NCBI GenBank assembly: GCA_038234045.1
Contig: JBBSUX010000006.1
Location: forward strand, 1 to 30,532
Reading direction: 5' to 3'
Length of the DNA stretch: 30,532 nt
From: JBBSUX01 sp038234045
GTDB taxonomy: Bacteria > Pseudomonadota > Gammaproteobacteria > Burkholderiales > Burkholderiaceae_C
Below, piece after piece: positions 8,542 to 16,025 of the stretch (position 1 is its first letter; the number at the start of each line of letters is the position of its first letter). Below the pieces are notes generated by a model that worked only from the letters and a program-made list of their open reading frames with translations, ran no database searches and was not told the origin of the DNA. The position numbers were made by a program, and so were the translations under genes.

Positions 8542-8619
8542 TAAAATAATTGGCCAAAAACCGAAGGCGAAAAAAGCGTCGGTAAGCCAACGCTGCTTTT
8601 CACGCTGCCGCGCGTCCGT

Positions 8620-9777
8620 TCAGAACGTTCCAGGCAAAAGGATCGACCGGTCCACCGTCTCGATGTCGGTCCGGCCACAGAAGGCCATCGTGAGGTCGAG
8701 CTCGTTGCGGATGATCTGGAGTGCACGGGTTACGCCTTCCTGACCGTAGGCACCCAGGCCATACAGAAAAGCGCGGCCGATCATCGTGCCGCGCGCGCCG
8801 AGTGCCCGCGCCCGCAACACATCCTGGCCGCTGCGGATGCCGCCATCCATCCACACCTCGATATCACCCCCGACCGCATCGGCAATCGCGGGAAGCGCCG
8901 CGATGGACGAGGGCGCTCCATCGAGCTGACGGCCACCGTGGTTGGAGACGATCAGCGCGTCGGCGCCGCTGTCACGGGCCAGGCGTGCGTCTTCCTCGTC
9001 GAGGATGCCCTTCAACACCAGCTTGCCGCCCCAGAGCTTCTTGATCCGCTCCACATCGCCCCAGTTGAGTTGCGGGTCGAACTGCTGCGCCGTCCAGGCT
9101 GAAAGCCTGGAGAGGTCCTCCACGCCCTTCGCGTGGCCCACGATGTTGCCGAAGCTGCGCCGCGGCGTTCCCAACATGCCCATGCACCAGCGCGGTTTGG
9201 TCGCCAGGTTGATCAGGTTGGCAAGGGTGGGCTTGGGCGGCGCCGACAGGCCATTCTTGATGTCCTTGTGGCGCTGCCCGAGGATTTGGAGATCAAGCGT
9301 AAGCTGCAGGGCCGAGACATTGGCAGCGCGCGCGCGCTCGATCAGGCGCTCGATGAAATCCTTGTCCCGCATCACGTAGAGCTGGAACCAGAACGGATGG
9401 CGACCGGTGTGCTCGGCAATGTCCTCGAGCGAGCAGATGCTCATCGTCGACAGGGTGAATGGAATGCCAAACGCCTTCGCCGCCTTGGCGCCCAGAATTT
9501 CGCCGTCGGCATGTTGCATGCCGGTGAGCCCGGTGGGCGCGATGGCCACCGGCATCGCCACCGGCTCGCCGATCATGGTGCTGCGCGTGCTGCGGCCTTC
9601 CATGTTGACGGCGACGCGCTGGCGAAACTTGATCTTCTGAAAATCCGCTTCGTTGTCACGGTAGGTGCCCTCGGTCCACGACCCGGAATCGGCATAGTCG
9701 TAGAACATGCGCGGCACGCGGCGTTTGGCTACCCGGCGCAGCTCTTCGATATGGGTGATCTTGGAAAGGTCGGTCAC
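8620..9777 (-). CDS. lldD: FMN-dependent L-lactate dehydrogenase / alpha-hydroxy-acid oxidase
   Basis: Oxidises L-lactate (or a related 2-hydroxy acid) to the keto acid using FMN; LldD passes electrons to the respiratory chain at the inner membrane. The protein is 385 residues, normal for LldD. Seen: RRVPRMFYDYADSGS at the N-terminus, IAPTGLTGMQHADGE, the active-site SNHGGRQLDG with catalytic His280 and Arg283, and the FMN phosphate site DGGIRSGQDVLRARALGA. The start is GTG at 9775–9777 with AGGAG about 8 bases upstream. It is a single gene; no lactate permease or LldR regulator is adjacent. Other 2-hydroxy-acid oxidases (glycolate, mandelate) share these motifs, so substrate assignment is inference. 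Confidence 0.88.
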   Translation of the reverse strand: MTDLSKITHIEELRRVAKRRVPRMFYDYADSGSWTEGTYRDNEADFQKIKFRQRVAVNMEGRSTRSTMIGEPVAMPVAIAPTGLTGMQHADGEILGAKAAKAFGIPFTLSTMSICSLEDIAEHTGRHPFWFQLYVMRDKDFIERLIERARAANVSALQLTLDLQILGQRHKDIKNGLSAPPKPTLANLINLATKPRWCMGMLGTPRRSFGNIVGHAKGVEDLSRLSAWTAQQFDPQLNWGDVERIKKLWGGKLVLKGILDEEDARLARDSGADALIVSNHGGRQLDGAPSSIAALPAIADAVGGDIEVWMDGGIRSGQDVLRARALGARGTMIGRAFLYGLGAYGQEGVTRALQIIRNELDLTMAFCGRTDIETVDRSILLPGTF

Positions 9778-9839
9778 GGTGCAGTCTCCTGTTGCTGCCG
9801 CATGGTAGCGCCCGCTTCAATTTGCGGCGATTGAAGATT

Positions 9840-9867
9840 CTTGAGGGGCACCGCCATTTTTCTCAAG
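9840..9867. promoter_or_regulatory. Possible operator: inverted repeat upstream of lldD
   Basis: CTTGAG at 9840–9845 and CTCAAG at 9862–9867 form perfect 6-base arms separated by 16 bases, centred about 75 bases upstream of the lldD start. Spacing and place would suit a regulator site, but arms this short occur by chance. The rest of the 240-base lldD–pbpC gap shows nothing else convincing. Confidence 0.25.
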
Positions 9868-10018
9868 CTTTCAGATGAACGTGACCGGATCGCACGATTA
9901 CGCTGGCCTTCCGGCTCCCAGGCGGCGGTGCAGTCGGAATCGCATAGAGAACAATCCAATACGCGTGGGCAAGGATTAAGTTGGCGGCACTGCAACGGAC
10001 GGCATTGGGGCGTGTCAT

Positions 10019-12448
10019 TTACGGCGCCGTGCGAGCCGGGGGGCGAGCGAGCCGGGCGCCCGCGCCGCGCACCTCGAATGCCACCGTGTCCAGCACAGTC
10101 CCCGTCGTATCGCGCAGCTGCACTTTGTGCCGCCCCGGCCAGGGGAGCCAGCCAACTATCCGGCCTTGTGCCCAAGCCTGACCATCCATCCACCAGCGAA
10201 AATCCGCTACCGCGCCGCTACGGTCGCTGGCTTCGAACCAGAGCTGTTGGTTCTCAGGAGGGATATCGGGGTCCAGCGCAACAACAGTGCCGGCCGCTGG
10301 ACTCAGGATATGCGCGCCGGCTGATTGGCGGTTGACGTCACCCGGTTGGCTGGCCGCCCTTTCAGCCAGCACATGCGCAAAAACCGGTTGCTCGGTACCG
10401 GAAAGAAACCATTCGGCGCGCGACGCTTCGAGCGCCGGCTCAAATCGCACCGCTATGCGAACAACGCCGGGCGGCGGCACGGGCGCAACGCTGGGTTCGC
10501 TGCGGTGTAGGAATCGCATCACTGCAACCCAGATCGGTGCGGCGCCAGAAATACCGCTCACATCCCACATCGGGGCTCCCGACGCATTGCCCACCCATAC
10601 CGCCACCGTGTAGCGGGACGACCAACCCACGGCCCAGTTGTCTCGCATGTCTTTGCTAGTGCCGGTTTTTACGGCGGTCCAGAACGGTGTGGCAAGCAGG
10701 CTATCGCTGCCAAAAGTGCGTGCACGCGCATTCGGATCAGAAAGGATGTTGCCCACGATAAAAGCCGCGCGGGGATCAACCACCGGGCCCTGTGAACCAT
10801 CCGTCGGCACTCTCGTGACTGATTGTTGATGGCGCACGGGAGCGTTCTTCTCCAAGGGTAGAAATTGGAATTTTGTGTATCGACCGCCGCGCGCGAGCGT
10901 GCGATAGGCATTCGCCAAATCGACAAGGCTCACCTCCGCGCTTCCGAGCGCCAGGCTGTACCCAAAGTAGCCACCTGATTCGCGCAACGGCAAGCCCACC
11001 GCTTGCAACTGATGAAAGAACGCATCGGGTGAAACCATCTCCAGAGTACGCACTGCGGGCACATTCAGCGATGCCGCCAGAGCAGTGCGAACCGACACCC
11101 AGCCCTTGAAGCGCCGGTCGTAGTTCTGCGGAATGTAGAGGCCGCTTGCCGTCGGCAATTGTTCGGGCGAATCGTGGACGAGCGATGCGGCTGTCAGTCG
11201 CCGCTCGGCAATCGCCTCGGCATACAGAAACGGCTTGAGCGCCGAGCCCGGTTGACGCAGTGCAAGCACCCCATCGACTTCCGGTGTCTTGCTCAGTGCG
11301 CCCGATGATCCCACCCAGGCAAGCACCTCGCCGCTGGCGTTGTCCAGAACAACCACCGCACCGTCCTCCACATGCCTGCCCTGCAGTTCGCGCAACTGTT
11401 GCGCCAGTGTGGCGGTAGCAAAGCGCTGGAGCGGCGCCGACAGCGTCGTGCGCAGCGTCGCTGGTACCGGTGGTGACGCCTTGGTTTCGTCCTGATCACC
11501 GCCTGCGTTCGCCTGTCTATTTGCATGCAGCCGCCGCCAGTGCGCGATCGCCTGTCGCGCGAGATGCGGCGCAACGCCGTCGCTGGCGTCGAAGGCACGT
11601 ATCGACAACGCTGCTTCGGTGAAGGCCCGCAAGGCAAAGCAGTCGACAGGCTGACCGACCCGCACATTGTTCGCAGACTGATCGCCCTCCTCATCGTCGC
11701 GTGGTGGCCCCCCGTCACCGGGCTCGCGCTTCAGCTCCCGCAGCAAACTGCAAGCCCGACGACTCACCACCGCAACGCCCGCATTGGGTGCCCGCACCAG
11801 CACCGCCGTCACTGCCGCCTCACGTTCGTCCAACCCGCTTGGCAGCTTGTCGAACAAGGTGCGGGAAAGTGCGTCGATACCGACAATCTCGCCGCGAAAC
11901 GGCACCAGGTTCAGATACGCCTCAAGAATCTGATCTTTGCGCCATGACGTTTCCAGCTGACGCGCCGCCAAGGTCTGCTCGACCTTCTGCACTACGCTTC
12001 TGCCGCCACGTCCGCGCCGCAGGTCGTCATCTATGAGACCTGCGAGCTGCATGGTGATGGTCGATGCCCCGCGCGTGCGCTGATGCCAGATCCGTCCCCA
12101 TGCCGCAGCCGAAACAGCGCGCCAGTCGACACCGCTGTGTCCATAGAAGCGCCGGTCTTCCGACAACAACATGGCGGTGCGCAGCGCCGGTGACATGTCC
12201 TGCAGAGCCACCCACTGACCGCGGCGCACGGTGGGATCGGTCCGCACCCGTTGCAAAAGCTCCCCGTTCCGATCGACGACGCGGGTTTCAGATGGCTGGA
12301 ATGCCGCCTTTATTGCATCAAAACTGCCTGGAGCTATTGCAGCGCAAGCGCCTGTAGCTATCAATATAAGCAACACGAACAAAAAAACGGCCCTCGCCGG
12401 AAGGAAGGCCGCTACGGTTCGGTCAAAGGCTCGCAGCGTGAGGATCAT
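10019..12448 (-). CDS. pbpC: Penicillin-binding protein 1C (bifunctional glycosyltransferase/transpeptidase)
   Basis: An inner-membrane enzyme with its domains in the periplasm. From the ATG at 12446–12448 (GAGG 6 bases upstream) the protein has 809 residues. Seen in order: cytoplasmic start and one membrane anchor (about 19–39); a GT51 glycosyltransferase domain with EDRRFYGHSGVDW and RGASTITMQLA; a transpeptidase domain with SxxK in GSALKP, SxN in ASLNVP and KTG in VKTGTSKD; then a C-terminal beta domain typical of PbpC (BiPBP_C). PbpC is usually encoded next to an alpha-2-macroglobulin; here that gene is 3.6 kb away on the same strand. Codons for residues 27–44, half of the anchor, coincide with a copy of a dispersed palindromic repeat. 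An Arg/Asp/Glu-rich stretch near REPGDGG precedes the transpeptidase domain. All catalytic motifs are intact. Confidence 0.94.
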   Translation of the reverse strand: MILTLRAFDRTVAAFLPARAVFLFVLLILIATGACAAIAPGSFDAIKAAFQPSETRVVDRNGELLQRVRTDPTVRRGQWVALQDMSPALRTAMLLSEDRRFYGHSGVDWRAVSAAAWGRIWHQRTRGASTITMQLAGLIDDDLRRGRGGRSVVQKVEQTLAARQLETSWRKDQILEAYLNLVPFRGEIVGIDALSRTLFDKLPSGLDEREAAVTAVLVRAPNAGVAVVSRRACSLLRELKREPGDGGPPRDDEEGDQSANNVRVGQPVDCFALRAFTEAALSIRAFDASDGVAPHLARQAIAHWRRLHANRQANAGGDQDETKASPPVPATLRTTLSAPLQRFATATLAQQLRELQGRHVEDGAVVVLDNASGEVLAWVGSSGALSKTPEVDGVLALRQPGSALKPFLYAEAIAERRLTAASLVHDSPEQLPTASGLYIPQNYDRRFKGWVSVRTALAASLNVPAVRTLEMVSPDAFFHQLQAVGLPLRESGGYFGYSLALGSAEVSLVDLANAYRTLARGGRYTKFQFLPLEKNAPVRHQQSVTRVPTDGSQGPVVDPRAAFIVGNILSDPNARARTFGSDSLLATPFWTAVKTGTSKDMRDNWAVGWSSRYTVAVWVGNASGAPMWDVSGISGAAPIWVAVMRFLHRSEPSVAPVPPPGVVRIAVRFEPALEASRAEWFLSGTEQPVFAHVLAERAASQPGDVNRQSAGAHILSPAAGTVVALDPDIPPENQQLWFEASDRSGAVADFRWWMDGQAWAQGRIVGWLPWPGRHKVQLRDTTGTVLDTVAFEVRGAGARLARPPARTAP
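12316..12370 (+). repeat. Dispersed palindromic repeat, copy 2 (inside pbpC)
   Basis: The plus strand reads CATCAAAACTGCCTGGAGC, then a degenerate loop and GCAAGCGC, then GTAGCTATCAATATAAG. This matches copies 1 and 3 in order and spacing, including the GCTATCA tail. It lies wholly within pbpC and on the coding strand encodes LILIATGACAAIAPGSFD of the membrane anchor. The stem has decayed relative to copy 3, as expected if the coding frame constrains it. Confidence 0.7.
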
Positions 12449-12467
12449 GTGTGCCTCGACACGGCTT

Positions 12468-12608
12468 TCACGTTGCGCCCAGCGTTGCCAGCAGCGCCTG
12501 CGCAACGTCCACGATATTGCCCGGACCATTGTTGCTGCTGCCGCAAGCGGACAAGGCAACAGCGGATGGGGCAGCGGCCGCGTACGTCAGAACATTTCTA
12601 CGAAACAT
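12468..12608 (-). CDS. Tiny lipoprotein-like ORF upstream of pbpC
   Basis: A 46-codon frame on the minus strand begins at the ATG at 12606–12608 behind a strong AAGGAG spaced 7 bases. Its product starts MFRRNVLTYAAA and has a hydrophobic stretch ending in the lipobox LSAC (Cys22), then GSSNNGPGNIVDVAQALLA. That looks like an exported lipoprotein with a Tat-like double arginine. The stop at 12468–12470 lies 19 bases before the pbpC start, so the two could be co-transcribed. NIVDVAQ resembles the start of the fasciclin-type lipoproteins of Burkholderiales, whose domain would be over 100 residues longer. So this may be an internally deleted remnant rather than a functional micro-lipoprotein. The signal and ribosome site are seen; the fasciclin link is inference. 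Confidence 0.5.
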   Translation of the reverse strand: MFRRNVLTYAAAAPSAVALSACGSSNNGPGNIVDVAQALLATLGAT

Positions 12609-12927
12609 GGATTGGCTCCTTGAAGAATCAGGAAGGAAATGTGTGTCGCCATCCTCCCCTGCGGGGGCGAGCGTGCGGCCCCGACGACGCCCGGTGCCGG
12701 CAAACTTTACCGGTGATTTTCCGGGCTTGCTTGGGGCATACCTTCCGTTTGCACAGCTAGACCGCTAGGCAAGACCGGCTCTGGACAGCCCAAACCTGTA
12801 GCGGATCCCGCTCAAGGGCGGATGGCGATGCATTGCCGGAGGTGAAAAGGTAGAGCTCCTACGATTGCGGGAATACGATCAGCGCTCCACCCCGAAGCTC
12901 AGCCGCCATCACGGCAAGGAGAAGCTC
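12609..12927. other. Divergent intergenic region between the lipoprotein ORF/pbpC and ggt
   Basis: This 319-base region has no supportable gene. It must carry promoters for the minus-strand lipoprotein ORF/pbpC unit and for ggt. It is GC-rich on the left, with a small CCCC-TGC-GGGG hairpin near 12656–12666, and more mixed on the right. ggt has an excellent AAGGAG 6 bases before its ATG. No confident sigma-70 promoter was found for ggt: a TTGCCG/TACGAT pair at 12833 and 12860 has too long a spacer. Confidence 0.5.
12683..12711 (-). promoter_or_regulatory. Possible ECF-sigma-type promoter for the lipoprotein ORF
   Basis: On the minus strand GGTAAA (12711–12706) is followed, after 16 bases, by CGTCGTC (12689–12683). 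This is the GGAA(T)-type -35 and CGTC-type -10 layout of extracytoplasmic-function sigma promoters. It would start transcription about 70 bases before the lipoprotein ORF. The -35 departs from the usual GGAA and no sigma gene is in the window, so this is a weak call. Confidence 0.25.
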
Positions 12928-14676
12928 ATGCGCAGAATCTTTGGCAAAAGCGGTATCGCGACCGCCGTTTGGTCCGTCACTTTCGTTTCGTACGCGTCGC
13001 TCGGCTTCGTTGCTTCAGCCGCCTCGGTTGCGCCGGTGGCGGCTGAACACGGCATGGTCGTTACAGCGCAGCACATCGCAACCCAGGTGGGTGTCGATGT
13101 GCTCAAGCGCGGCGGCAATGCGATCGATGCGGCCGTGGCTGTCGGATACACATTGGCGGTGGTGTATCCGGCTGCGGGCAATCTGGGTGGCGGCGGCTTC
13201 ATGACCTTGCAGCTCGCCGACGGCACGCGCAGCTTTCTTGACTTTCGCGAGAAGGCGCCGCTAGCCGCTACCGCCGACATGTACCTGGATGCGAACGGCA
13301 AGGTGGTCAAAGGCTTGAGCACGCGCGGCCAGCTCGCCGTAGGAGTGCCCGGAACCGTATCCGGCATGGAGTACGCGCGTGAAAAGTACGGAACGATGAG
13401 CCGCGCCACGCTGATCGCGCCTGCCATCCGACTCGCGCAAGAAGGCTTCGTCCTGGATCAGGGCGATATCGACATCTTCGGTACCGCCACCGCGGATTTC
13501 AGGAAAGACCCGGCTTCCGCGAAAATCTTTCTGAAACCCAAAGGCGCCGCATACCAGGTGGGCGATCGCCTGGTGCAGAAAGATCTGGAACGCACGCTGC
13601 AGGCCATCAGCACCAACGGGGCCGATGGCTTCTACAAGGGCAAAGTCGGTGCGGCAATCGTCGCATCCAGCCAGGCCGGCAACGGGCTCATCACGCAGGC
13701 CGATCTTGATCAGTACCAGACGCGCGAGCTGCCGCCGGTGGAATGCGATTACCGCGGCTATCACATCGTGTCGGCACCGCCACCGAGCTCAGGCGGCGTG
13801 ATCATTTGCGAGATGCTCAATATCCTCGAAGGCTATGACCTTAAAGGCGTCGGCTACCACTCGGCCCAGGCGGTGCATTACCAGATCGAAGCCATGCGCC
13901 ACGCCTATGTGGACCGCAACAGCTATCTCGGCGACCCTGATTTCGTAAAGAACCCGCTGGATCGTCTGCTCGACAAGGACTACGCCGCAAAGATCCGCGC
14001 CGTGATCGCGCCCGACAAGGCCGGCGTGTCGCAGGACATCAAACCCGGCGTTCCTCCGCACGAAGGCACCAACACAACCCATTACTCGATTGCCGACCAG
14101 TGGGGCAATGCGGTGGCTGTCACCTACACCCTCAACGAATGGTTCGGCACACGGCTCACCGCCCCCGGAACCGGCGTGCTGCTGAATAACGAAATGGACG
14201 ATTTCACCGCAAAGATCGGTGTCCCCAACCTTTACGGATTGGTGCAGGGCGAGGCCAACAAAATAGAACCCGGCAAGCGCCCGCTTTCGTCCATGAGCCC
14301 GACCATCGTGACCCAGAATGGAAAGCCGGTAATGGTGGTGGGCACACCCGGTGGCAGCCGCATCATCACTGCCACCATGCTCACGATGATCAACGCCATC
14401 GACTACGGCATGGATGTGCAGGAAGCCGTCGATGCGCCACGCTTTCACCAGCAGTGGCTACCCGATGTGACCAACGTGGAGAAATACGGCCTGAGCCCCG
14501 ACACCGAAAAAATCCTGATCGGCATGGGCCACAAGCTCGGCAAGCCGCAGCCGGCCAATCACATGGCCGCGATCATCATCGGCGCGCCTTCGCTCGGCGG
14601 CAAACCGGTGGGTGACAACCGTTTCTATGGTGCCAACGATCCGCGGCGGAACACGGGGTTGGCTAAGGGGTTCTGA
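12928..14676 (+). CDS. ggt: Gamma-glutamyltransferase (glutathione hydrolase)
   Basis: A periplasmic N-terminal-nucleophile enzyme that cleaves gamma-glutamyl bonds, chiefly of glutathione. From the ATG at 12928 (AAGGAG 6 bases upstream) the proenzyme has 582 residues with an N-terminal signal peptide (about 1–40). Seen: the AEHGMVVTAQHIATQVG-type start of the mature enzyme, GGNAIDAAVA, GNLGGGGFM, FREKAP; the self-cleavage site with nucleophile Thr383 in NTTHYS; then DQWGNAVAVTYTLN, LNNEMDDF, PLSSMSPTIV and GGSRIITA. Length and residues match functional enzymes. The frame is open upstream to 12865 but that part lacks signal character. It is followed after 73 bases by the DUF1275 gene on the same strand. 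Confidence 0.95.
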   Translation: MRRIFGKSGIATAVWSVTFVSYASLGFVASAASVAPVAAEHGMVVTAQHIATQVGVDVLKRGGNAIDAAVAVGYTLAVVYPAAGNLGGGGFMTLQLADGTRSFLDFREKAPLAATADMYLDANGKVVKGLSTRGQLAVGVPGTVSGMEYAREKYGTMSRATLIAPAIRLAQEGFVLDQGDIDIFGTATADFRKDPASAKIFLKPKGAAYQVGDRLVQKDLERTLQAISTNGADGFYKGKVGAAIVASSQAGNGLITQADLDQYQTRELPPVECDYRGYHIVSAPPPSSGGVIICEMLNILEGYDLKGVGYHSAQAVHYQIEAMRHAYVDRNSYLGDPDFVKNPLDRLLDKDYAAKIRAVIAPDKAGVSQDIKPGVPPHEGTNTTHYSIADQWGNAVAVTYTLNEWFGTRLTAPGTGVLLNNEMDDFTAKIGVPNLYGLVQGEANKIEPGKRPLSSMSPTIVTQNGKPVMVVGTPGGSRIITATMLTMINAIDYGMDVQEAVDAPRFHQQWLPDVTNVEKYGLSPDTEKILIGMGHKLGKPQPANHMAAIIIGAPSLGGKPVGDNRFYGANDPRRNTGLAKGF

Positions 14677-14749
14677 GGATGCGCACCCCGATAGAACGGC
14701 CGGCACGCGGGCCGCTGCGTACCGGCAAGCAGCGGCACAAGGATTGAGC

Positions 14750-15529
14750 ATGCGCCGCCTGCGATTTCTGACCCACGCGCACCGGTCGCCCTCCACTAAC
14801 CACGCGCTGGGCCTGCTGCTGGCCTTCAACGCGGGGGCCATCAATGCGGGTGGGTTCGTCGTGCTACACATGTACACCTCGCACATGACCGGATTCGCGT
14901 CGCAGATAGCCGACGGACTGGTGCTGCAGAAGTTCAATCTACTCCTCAACGCATGCGGCGCCATCCTGGCATTCACGTGTGGTGCGGCCGTGTGCGCCAT
15001 CCTGGTGAACTGGGGCCGGCAGCACCGCATGAACAGCGTCTTTGCGCTTCCCCTCATGCTGGAGGCTTTATTGTTGATGCCGTTTGGGTTGATGGGTGCT
15101 GCAACGCTGGCCTGGCGCACGCCGTTCGCGGTGCCGGTAACGGTGCTGCTGCTTTCCTTCATCATGGGTCTGCAGAACGCGGTGGGCTCCAAGACTTCCG
15201 GCGGCAGCATTCGCACCACGCACATGACCGGCAACATCACCGATGTCGGCATGGAGCTGGGCAAGATGCTGTACTGGAATCGCCGCTCGACGCCCGAGTC
15301 TTCACGCATACGTTTCGACCATCGGCGCATGCGCACCTGCGCCGGGCTGGTGGTGATGTTCATCGTCGGCGGTGTGGCCGGCGCGCTCGGCTTCAACTAC
15401 GTGGGCTTTGTCTGTGTGGTGCCGCTTGCGATGCTGCTGCTGGCACTGTCGCTACCGCCGTTTCTGCGCGACGTGCCGCGCTCCCGCGTGCTGCAGCATC
15501 TGCTGCGGCGCATCGGCATCAAGGCTTGA
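14750..15529 (+). CDS. DUF1275 (YoaK-type) membrane protein
   Basis: A 259-residue multi-pass membrane protein of the DUF1275/YoaK family, whose function is unknown. The start at the ATG at 14750 is supported by AAGGA 8 bases upstream. The longer frame from 14612 runs through the end of ggt and is spurious. Seen: AFNAGAINAGGFVVLHMYTSHMTG at residues about 25–48, LLSFIMGLQNAVGSKTSGGSIRTTHMTGN near 135–163, and several hydrophobic helices. The twice-repeated HMTG-type motif is typical of the family and suggests internal symmetry. It sits behind ggt in the same direction and converges on the DUF488 gene across only 21 bases. Confidence 0.88.
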   Translation: MRRLRFLTHAHRSPSTNHALGLLLAFNAGAINAGGFVVLHMYTSHMTGFASQIADGLVLQKFNLLLNACGAILAFTCGAAVCAILVNWGRQHRMNSVFALPLMLEALLLMPFGLMGAATLAWRTPFAVPVTVLLLSFIMGLQNAVGSKTSGGSIRTTHMTGNITDVGMELGKMLYWNRRSTPESSRIRFDHRRMRTCAGLVVMFIVGGVAGALGFNYVGFVCVVPLAMLLLALSLPPFLRDVPRSRVLQHLLRRIGIKA

Positions 15530-15550
15530 AGCCGACTCACGGGATGGTAC

Positions 15551-15904
15551 TCAGGCGCTTTGCAGGAACCCCTGCAGCGCCACCGCATCGTTGTGCTCCT
15601 CATCCTTCGCGCCATAGACCAGCGTGACCTTGCCTTGGTGCATGTGCTGGCGCAACTCGGCCAACGCCTCTTTCTGTTCGGCTCCGCCCAACTCGTGGTG
15701 ATAGCGTTTTTTAAACTCAGCCCAGCGTTCCGGGTCGTGGCCGAACCATTTGCGCAACTCGGTGCTGGGCGCCAGATCCTTCAGCCACAGATCGATATGC
15801 GCGGCGTCTTTGGAAACTCCGCGTGGCCACAGCCGGTCGATGAGGATGCGGAATCCGTCTTCTGCAGCGTGCGATTCGTAGGCGCGCTTGATATGGAGGG
15901 ACAT
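15551..15904 (-). CDS. DUF488 family protein
   Basis: A small cytoplasmic protein of 117 residues. Seen: the family pattern IDRLWPRGVSKDAAHIDLWLKDLAPSTELRKWFGHDPERW in residues about 22–63, then a YGAKDEEHNDAVAL motif near the C-terminus (the usual form is KDxxHNxAxVL). Length is standard. The ATG at 15904 has AGGAG 9 bases upstream. No enzymatic activity is established for the family. It lies downstream of the A2M gene on the same strand, with a palindromic repeat in the 117-base gap, and converges on the DUF1275 gene. Confidence 0.88.
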   Translation of the reverse strand: MSLHIKRAYESHAAEDGFRILIDRLWPRGVSKDAAHIDLWLKDLAPSTELRKWFGHDPERWAEFKKRYHHELGGAEQKEALAELRQHMHQGKVTLVYGAKDEEHNDAVALQGFLQSA

Positions 15905-15964
15905 GACGACTTTCTCCTGTGATTCATCGACCAGCGAGTGACTGGAGCCTTTGCCAAAAATAAT

Positions 15965-16025
15965 GATAAAAAGTGCTTCTAGCGCTTATTGCATAAGCGC
16001 TAGAAGCTATCACTGATATAGCTAC
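15965..16025 (+). repeat. Dispersed palindromic repeat, copy 3 (A2M 3' end)
   Basis: The best-preserved copy. After GATAAAAAGT come perfect 14-base arms, GCTTCTAGCGCTTA at 15975–15988 and its reverse complement at 15994–16007, separated by TTGCA. The tail ATCACTGATATAGCTAC follows and matches the tails of copies 1 and 2. The tail includes the A2M stop codon (16022–16024). In A2M mRNA the hairpin would form just after translation ends and could stabilise or attenuate read-out into the DUF488 gene. There is no U-run, so it is not a classical terminator. Confidence 0.9.

Noticed and set aside
12449..12559. Longer pbpC start at 12559
   Set aside because: The added residues overlap the lipoprotein ORF in another frame; the ATG at 12448 has GAGG at good spacing directly before the anchor.
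14458..15396. 312-codon minus-strand frame opposite ggt/DUF1275
   Set aside because: Low-complexity Pro/Ser/Arg/Met translation; both real genes on the plus strand have intact family motifs and ribosome sites.
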